Positions 57,331 to 64,000 of a stretch of DNA of 64,000 nt are shown here, in pieces. Position 1 is the first letter of the stretch. Each line of letters begins with the position of its first letter. Origin of the DNA: Maylandia zebra (lineage: Eukaryota > Chordata > Actinopteri > Cichliformes > Cichlidae); NCBI RefSeq assembly GCF_041146795.1, contig NC_135184.1, positions 4,420,967-4,484,966 on the forward strand, in the 5' to 3' direction. The notes beneath the pieces were generated by a model. The model saw only the letters and a list, made by a program, of their open reading frames with translations, was not told where the DNA came from and ran no database searches. The translations under genes and the position numbers were made by a program.

Positions 57331-58800
57331 ATGCGGTCTCAAGCAGCCAGAGACCAAAAGTGGGAGAAGGATTTGTCACGTCAGGAGCAAAGGTGGAAAG
57401 GCATGCAGCATCAATTTCAGCAAATCCAGCTACAAGTTAACGCTGTAACTGATAAGCCTGACCCACCAGAGGCGCCAGCGCCCCCTACAATATCTGAAGA
57501 ACAAGAACTTGGATTCAATGGTGAAGACATTCCAGTGGCCAGTGGGTCCAGGTCTTTAATTGAACCAAAACTTTTCCCTCTGTCACCAGAAGATGACATT
57601 GAACATTTTCTGACTACGTTTGAAAGAATGGCAAACGTGTGTCGATGGCCCAGAGATGAGTGGGCTATTCGTCTGGTTCCCCTGTTGACAGGTAGAGCCC
57701 GCACAGCCTACATTCTTATGGCTTTAACAGACTCTGAGAATTATGATAAGGTGAAAGAGGCAATTCTGGCAAAATATGAGATCACTGCTGACACCTACAG
57801 ACGCCGCTTCAGATCTCTGAAAGTTGAACCAGGTGAGACGCCACGTGAACTTTATGTAAGATTGAAAGACCTGTTTTCAAGATGGATTAAACCTGAAAAA
57901 TCAACTGTAGAAGAAATATCTGAGCAGATAATTCTGGAGCAGTTTCTGAGAATGGTTAATCCAGAGCTGGAGATTTGGATACGTGAGCATGACCCGAAGA
58001 CTGCAAAGGAAGCAGCTAGCCTCGCAGAGGTTTTCACTTCAGCCAGAAAAGGAAGCAAGAGCACCTACTTCAGCCGGGAGACCCACTACGCCCAACCAAG
58101 TAAGTCCATTGGGGGTGAACAGGGTTCTGGTCAAGTTCAGGCTAGAAATCTTTCTAGTTCTAGGCAGCTCCCTTCCCATAGACCTCACAATGTGAAGAAA
58201 TCCTTTAAGTCTTCAGTTCAGGATATTAAATGTTATCACTGTCATAACTTTGGCCATACACAACAATTTTGCCCTGCACTTAAGTCAAAACCATCTCTTT
58301 TATGTGCAGTTCCAAGACCAGCCACAGAGCCAGTAGGAAAGAAAGCTTGTACTGTCCCTGTTTTAATTAATGGGCGTAAAGAGGAAGCTTTGCTTGACTC
58401 TGGGTGCTTTCAGACTCTTGTACATTCTAGCATAATTTCAGGAGAAAAGCTAAGTGGGGTTGGGGCTACAATAAGTTGTGTGCATGGAGACGAACACAGG
58501 TACCCCACTGCTGAGGTTTACCTGACAGTAGGAGGTCAAACCTACTTGTTAGTGGTAGCTGTTGTTCCCAGTTTGCCATATTCAGTGATACTTGGTAATG
58601 ACATCCCCACTCTTTTTGATCTAATACACCAGTCAGATTATGACCCTCAAGTGAGTGCTGAGAAAGACATTCAAGGCTTAGGTGATGAATCTGGAAGCTC
58701 ACTTCCTCTAGATATGACAGTTGAACCATTTAAACCCTGTCATGTAGTCACAAGAGCACAAAGTGCAAAGGAAAGGATGCAAGAACTGCCCTTTTTTTAG
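57331..58800 (+). pseudogene. Gag-protease region of Gmr1-like element
   Basis: It has a coiled region (KDLSRQEQRWKGM), then a SCAN-like Gag core (about residues 85-235: FLTTFERMANVCRWPRDEWA, RELYVRLKDLFSRWI, EQFLRMVNPELEIW). A CCHC-like knuckle follows (CYHCHNFGHTQQFC), then an aspartic protease (ALLDSGCFQTLV). Vertebrate SCAN domains are known to derive from Gmr1-like Gag. Fossil; the gag start lies in another frame. Confidence 0.85.
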
Positions 58801-58893
58801 GAGTCTCTCGAAACGGAGCCAGGGAAGATTAGGAAGTCTAGGGCTCAGAAAAGAAGAGAAAAGTTCAAAGGCTCAGGGGAAAAAGGTACAGCA

Positions 58894-61126
58894 TTGTTCC
58901 CTAAGCCAAATAACCAACTTGAGTTTGATGTTCCCTCAGATTTAGGTGCACTCCAAAGAAGCGACCCTACTCTAAAACCCTGGTTTGAGAAGGTAACAGA
59001 GGTAGAGGGGGCTAGTCAAGGTCAGGTAAGCTGTCTTGCAGACACTGTTTACTTGATTAAAGGAGGCATCTTGTACCAGAGAAAGGGGAAGTGCGAAGCT
59101 GTGGCACTCCCACAACAGTTCAGAGACAAAGTTACGGATTTGGGTCATTCAATTCCATGGGCAGGTCATATGGCTTTTCACAAAACACTGAATAGGATCA
59201 GCAGCCGTTTTGTTTGGCCAGGGATGTATGTCCAAGTTTCTGAGTTTTGCCGTTCCTGTGAAAAATGTCAGTTGACCTCAGGCAAAGGAGTAGCGCGAGC
59301 CCAGTTGCAACCACTGCCAATTATTGAAACACCATTTGAGAGGCTAGGCATGGATATTGTGGGCCCTTTAGAGAGGAGCTCCACCGGTCATCGCTACATA
59401 TTAGTCATATGTGACTATGCAACACGGTTTCCTGAGGCCTTCCCACTCAGATCAATTAAAGCTCGTCACATTGCTAATTGTCTTCTGCAGCTTTTCTCTA
59501 GGGTAGGCATACCAAGAGAAATTCTGACGGACTGTGGAACGAACTTTCTATCCAAGTTGTTGCAGCAGGTTTATAAGCTGTTAGGGATAAAGGGACTTAA
59601 GACCACCCCGTATCACCCCCAAACGGACGGGCTAGTGGAGAGATACAACCAGACTCTCAAAAGTATGCTGCGAAAGTTTGTCTCTGACACAGGTGCTGAC
59701 TGGGATCAATGGCTGCCATACCTTCTGTTCGCCTACCGGGAGGTCCCGCAGGTTTCCGCCGGCTTCTCGCCTTTTGAACTTTTATACGGTCGCCAAGTGA
59801 GAGGCCCCCTGGATCTGCTTAAGGACTGCTGGGAGGAATCCAAAGCAGAGGGCGAAAACATCGCAGCCTACGTCATCACCATGAGAGAGAGGTTGGAGAA
59901 AATGGCATCATTGATGCAAGACAACATGAAAGCTGCACAAAAACATCACAAGACTTGGTATGATCAGAAGGCCAGGGATAGGGTCTTCCTTCCAGGTCAG
60001 AAAGTACTGTTATTGCTTCCCACCAGCGATAACAAGTTGCTGACAAAATGGCATGGACCATACGAGATCGTCAGACAAGTGAGTAAAGTCACTTATGAGC
60101 TGAATATGCCAGAAAGAGTTAAAAAATATCAGACATTTCACGTGAACTTGTTGAAGGAATTCCACAGCCGACAAGAGCCGGTCTATCAGTTACTGGTGCG
60201 TTCAGTTAAGGATGAGGAGGTGACTGAGAAGTTCTTTCCAACTAACATTCAAGTTTGTGCTTCAGTTGACCTTTCTCATTTGTCTCCTACTGAGCAGGCT
60301 GATATAAAACCACTCGTGGACCCACAGCTCTTTCGAGAAACACCAGGCTTCACATCACTGGTTCAGCATAAGATACGGGTGAAGGAGGATGCACCCGTTC
60401 GACAAAAGAGTTACAGAATTCCTGAACGGTTGGTGCCAGTGCTGCAGAAAGAAATAAAACTGATGTTGGACCTGGGAATCATTGAGGTGTCAAGTAGTGA
60501 GTGGTGCAGCCCGATTGTTTTGGTACCAAAGAAAGATGACACCCTGAGATTCTGTATTGATTTCAGATATTTGAATGCAGTATCCAAGTTTGATCCCTAC
60601 CCAATGCCCAGGGTGGATGACCTGCTGGAGAGAGTTGGATCAGCAACGTACATTACAACACTTGATTTGTGTAAAGGATACTGGCAAGTGGCTTTGGCAC
60701 CAGAAGCGAGAGAGCTGACAGCCTTCAAAACTCCTTTTGGTATGTACCAATTTAAAGTCATGCCATTTGGGCTTCAAGGTGCACCAGCGACATTCCAGCG
60801 ATTAATGGACCATGTACTGAGAGATGTGTCAGCATTCTCTGCAGCATATCTGGATGACGTGGTGGTGTACAGCCAGTCCTGGGAAGAGCATGTCATTCAC
60901 CTACAGAAGGTGCTACACTCCATCAGAATGGCTGGACTGACTATCAATCCCAAGAAGTGCTCCATAGCCAAGAGAGAAGTGGAGTACTTGGGCTGTGTAG
61001 TTGGCTCTGGGAAGATAAAGCCGCAGGTTGGAAAGATTGAAGCAATTCAGTCCTTCCCAGTTCCGACAACAAAAAGGAAGGTGAGAGGTTTTCTGGGTCT
61101 AGTAGGCTGGTACCGGAAATTCATAC
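58894..61126 (+). pseudogene. Integrase-reverse transcriptase region of Gmr1-like element
   Basis: Integrase comes first: zinc-binding region (HMAFHKTLNR, CRSCEKCQ) and DDE core (GMDIVGPLER, LTDCGTNFLS, YHPQTDGLVERY). A C-terminal integrase fold (GPYEIVRQVS) follows, then reverse transcriptase (VLVPKKDDTLRFCIDFRYLN, AYLDDVVVYS). Sequence ends inside the connection after FLGLVGWYRKFI. Order IN-RT is the diagnostic feature. Confidence 0.88.
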
Positions 61127-62315
61127 CCATTTTACTCAACACTGCACTCTAATTTTAGCATTTTTTTTTTACTCAATTATAAAAAGATTCATCTTAAAAG
61201 ATGTTTTAGAGACATTTTTATTACTTTTTTCTCTTTCTTTCTTTCTTGTTTTTTAGCCATCAGAATTATTGTCTGAAGGCCAAAAAAGATGCCCAACTAA
61301 CTTAATTTACCAAATGGACCATCACGGCCTTGCCATATTGGTCCATTTGATCAACCTTTGTTATTATTTATTTATTTTAATTTATTTTCAGCTGTTACAG
61401 ATAGGACAGACATGACTGGGGGAAAAGAAAGAAAGAAAGAAAGAAAGAAAGAAAAGGGGAAGAGGGACAGTGAGAAAGGGCAGTTAAAAAATATCTCCCA
61501 GGTCACCTGTTGAGAGAAGAAAATAAGAGAAAACAAGCAAAAAAGAGAGCAACATAATAACACAACACCATTGCAATAATCTAGCTAAGTGTAAATAACA
61601 GTAAATATTAAATACTGAATGTGATTGTGCAGCACGCAAGATTGACATCGCATAATGTGGTTTGAGGTAGCAGCCAAGAAAGGTGTAGCTTGTGTGTGTG
61701 AACACCTGTGTGGATGAGTGCTCGTCTATTCAAAAGGCTTCTCCATGTAACGATCTGCTGGTGTGGGGAGCCATAGCCCCGTCCCCCAGGGCATGAAGCA
61801 GGCATGGAGGAGATCCAGGCCCCAGACATCCAGAGGCCCCCAGAGTGCGAGCGCCCAAAGAGGACCACCGGAGGGGCAACCGTGCCACCTTCCTGGGAAG
61901 AGCTGAGGAGAACCCCAGATGAGGGGTCACCCAACAGCCACAGAGCAGAAGCCAGAGGGGGCTGCAGTGACGTACACGCGGGCTCTGCAGGCAGCCAGCT
62001 GTGCCAGAGTGAATCGAGCCCCCGCAAGGGGCCCGACCGAGCCACAGGCACCAGGCCCCACAGAGCAGCCGTACCAGCAGTGAGCTGGTACAGACCTGAG
62101 CGCCCAACCCTGGACACCAAGTATGCACCGATGTCTGAGTTCATCAACCAGGGAGTGTGGTGAGGGGAAATAAGCCTCCATACCTTGGAGGGCCTGAGAT
62201 GTTCCAAGGGGGTGGAGTCTAAGACTAGGCACACACAGACCCAAACATGCATTCCCACCCTCATGCACACATATACAAATACTCGGCGCTCATCCAACCT
62301 GGATACAGACACAAA
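61127..62315. repeat. Repeat R' (third, diverged R copy)
   Basis: Aligns with 9452-10688 but with many more differences than the 55113 copy. It has a shorter CTTT tract, a GAAA microsatellite at about 61424-61452 in place of GGAA, and several short deletions after 62040. It joins directly to the flank of TRIM gene 2 (ACACAAATGGACACTG), giving the uninterrupted form of the L2 target site. Confidence 0.85.
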
Positions 62316-62960
62316 TGGACACTGTACATGTACTGTACAGCACGGCCCCTCCTGAGAACCCTCAATGTCTACATGCATTTAAAACTGAGAGGTGGGCACC
62401 GGCGCCAGAGGTGAGGTTGAATACAAAGACTGTCCTCTGGACACCGTATAACATGCCCGATCCCAAGGCCCTATATGTATGTGTTATGAGAGTGTGAGTA
62501 ATGTGGATGTCTAGGTTGTGGAATAAAATCAGTCTGCTGATAAAACAGTGAGCACAGTGAGAAGATCTTCACTGAGCTGATCCATCTCATCTCATAAAAT
62601 TGAGGCACAGGTGACCAGGAGGGGACAGAGGGGGAACGACCTTTTATTGCTTTTTTCTACAACAATTTCTTAGTTCAGCTGCAGTATTTGATATCCTGTA
62701 ATGACTAAAATGATAATTTAAACTAATTTACATAAAAAGATTGTCTTTTAAATGTTACGTTTATTTAACAACTTTAAAGGCTGAGCAGTGCTATTTTTAA
62801 ATGAAAAACTCACAGGCTCACATGTTCCAGGATTGAATTAGTGTCTGATAACCCTCCCTCTTCCTGCTCTCTAACTCAGCACCTCCTCTCTGTCCACATG
62901 TTCCCTTGTTCCCTCCCCTTCTGATCTGCAGTTTGAAGATGGGTGCAACCAACATGTGGT
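62316..62960. other. 5' flank of TRIM gene 2
   Basis: Same sequence as the flank of TRIM gene 1 but without the L2 and giant-element insertions. Includes the TRIM coiled-coil fragment at about 62526-62594. No gene otherwise. Confidence 0.6.
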
Positions 62961-62964
62961 GACG

Positions 62965-63046
62965 TATAAGAGCTGACAGATCCCATTCGCTACAGAAACC
63001 TATGTTGTTTAGATCAGAGCAGTTTCAGTTCTGAGGAAGTGAAACT
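62965..63046 (+). promoter_or_regulatory. Core promoter with IRF/ISRE-like motifs, TRIM gene 2
   Basis: TATAAGAG at 62965, AGTTTCAGTTC at 63021 and GAAGTGAAACT at 63036, in the same order and spacing as at TRIM gene 1. Confidence 0.45.
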
Positions 63047-63074
63047 CACACAGTCACTGACACTGTTGGGTGAA

Positions 63075-64000
63075 ATGGCGCAGAAAAGTGTTCAGCTGGA
63101 TCGAGAAACCTTCTCTTGTTCGATCTGTTTGGATCTACTGAAGAATCCGGTGGCTATTCCCTGTGGACACAGCTACTGCATGAAGTGTATTGAAAGCTTC
63201 TGGGATGAAGAGGAAAAGAAGAAAATCTACAGCTGCCCTCAGTGCAGACAGACTTTCACAGCGAGGCCTGTCCTGGTGAAAAACACCATGTTAGCAGTTT
63301 TAGTGGACGAGCTGAAGAAGACTGGACTCCAAGCTGCTCCTGCTGATCACTGCTATGCTGGACCTGAAGATGTGGCCTGTGATGTCTGCACTGGAAGAAA
63401 AATCAAAGCAATGAAGTCCTGTTTGATGTGTTTGGTCTCTTACTGTGAGAAACACCTTCAGCCTCATTATGATGTGGTTCAATTAAAGAAACACAAGCTG
63501 GTGGAGCCCTCCAAGAAGCTCCAGGAGAAGATCTGCTCTCGTCATGATGAGGTGATGAAGATGTTCTGCCGTACTGATCAGCAGAGTATCTGTTATCTCT
63601 GCTCTGTGGATGAACATAAAGGCCACGACACAGTCTCAGCTGCAGCAGAAAGGACTGAGAGGCAGAGAGAGCTGGAGGTGAGTCGACAAAACATCCAGCA
63701 GAGAATCCAGGACAGAGAGAAAGATGTGAAGCTGCTTCAACAGGAGGTGGAGGCCATCAATCAGTCTGCTGATCAAACAGTGGAGCACAGTGAGAAGATC
63801 TTCACTGAGCTGATCCATCTCATCCAGAAAAGAAGCTCTGATGTGAAGCAGCAGATCAGATCCCAGCAGGAAACTGAAGTGAGTCGAGTCAAAGAGCTTC
63901 AGGAGAAGCTGGAGCAGGAGATCACTGAGCTGAAGAGGAAAGATGCTGAGCTGAAGCAGCTCTCACACACAGAGGATCACATCCAGTTTCTACACAACTA
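63075..64000 (+). CDS. TRIM E3 ubiquitin ligase, second copy (partial, runs off window)
   Basis: ATG at 63075. The frame is open to the window end (about 308 codons): RING with CSICLDLLKNPVAIPCGHSY, B-box 1, B-box 2 and most of the coiled coil. It is nearly identical to TRIM gene 1 except for a cluster of changes in B-box 1 (KAMKSCLMCLVSYCEKHLQP, then HYDVVQLKKH). The RING has Thr-to-Ala and Asn-to-Lys changes; metal ligands are kept. The PRY-SPRY end lies outside. Confidence 0.9.
   Translation, partial: MAQKSVQLDRETFSCSICLDLLKNPVAIPCGHSYCMKCIESFWDEEEKKKIYSCPQCRQTFTARPVLVKNTMLAVLVDELKKTGLQAAPADHCYAGPEDVACDVCTGRKIKAMKSCLMCLVSYCEKHLQPHYDVVQLKKHKLVEPSKKLQEKICSRHDEVMKMFCRTDQQSICYLCSVDEHKGHDTVSAAAERTERQRELEVSRQNIQQRIQDREKDVKLLQQEVEAINQSADQTVEHSEKIFTELIHLIQKRSSDVKQQIRSQQETEVSRVKELQEKLEQEITELKRKDAELKQLSHTEDHIQFLHN

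Larger units (their letters stand above)
56303..61126 (+). mobile_element. Gmr1-like Ty3 retrotransposon, broken, 3' part missing
   Basis: A left LTR (56303-57156, TGTAAGGA...CTGTTACA) is followed by GTGGTGTCAGAAGTG, a likely primer-binding stretch. The gag-protease part lies at about 57280-58800 and an integrase-then-reverse-transcriptase part at 58894-61126. Integrase upstream of reverse transcriptase is the rare order that defines Gmr1-like elements within Ty3/gypsy. There is no RNase H end or right LTR: the element stops at 61126 at a junction with R'. It has a small number of breaks besides that truncation. Confidence 0.9.

Overview
The window looks like a teleost fish genome, most likely a percomorph and possibly a cichlid. 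Supporting signs are an intronless TRIM gene of the fish-expanded type, an acidic-N-terminus C2H2 zinc-finger gene of a fish multigene family, a tRNA-derived fish SINE, and L2, BEL/Pao, Ty3 (sushi-like and Gmr1-like), PIF/Harbinger and hAT elements. The species call is inference; no database was searched.

The backbone is a tandem segmental duplication of a [zinc-finger gene, repeat R, TRIM gene] unit. Unit 1 runs from 1 to 44191. It has the zinc-finger gene at about 628-5512, R at about 9452-10688 and a complete TRIM gene at 41560-43236. Unit 2 starts at 44192 with an almost identical zinc-finger gene (about 44819-51173), R again (55113-56302), a second more diverged copy R' (61127-62315), and a TRIM gene from 63075 that runs off the window. 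The two zinc-finger segments differ only at scattered bases and small indels, so the duplication or later homogenisation is recent.

Unit-specific insertions account for the rest. In unit 1 an apparently full-length L2-type LINE (10689-15097) sits just upstream of a 25.7-kb terminal-inverted-repeat element (15181-40880, flanked by the triplet GCA). The large element is a nest. Its own core, about 8.7 kb by subtraction, carries a multi-exon gene with a PB1-like start and a C2H2/transposase-like gene, both interrupted. A BEL/Pao retroelement (16275-23526) splits its 5' noncoding exon. A PIF/Harbinger transposon (24419-33680) sits in its first coding exon, and a chromodomain Ty3 element (25517-31366) sits in an intron of that Harbinger transposase. 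A hAT MITE (36545-36855) interrupts the second gene and a LINE-type tail lies in the right arm. In unit 2 there is a 1.46-kb minus-strand retroposon with a small predicted membrane protein ORF (about 47966-49429), and a 3'-truncated Gmr1-like element (56303-61126) between R and R'.

The only clearly host-functional genes are the two TRIM genes, predicted RING ubiquitin ligases of innate immunity, and possibly the two zinc-finger genes. The most unusual item is the large TIR element. It places a PB1-like gene of a multicopy fish family and a transposase-like gene of another multicopy family within one pair of long, self-complementary terminal repeats.
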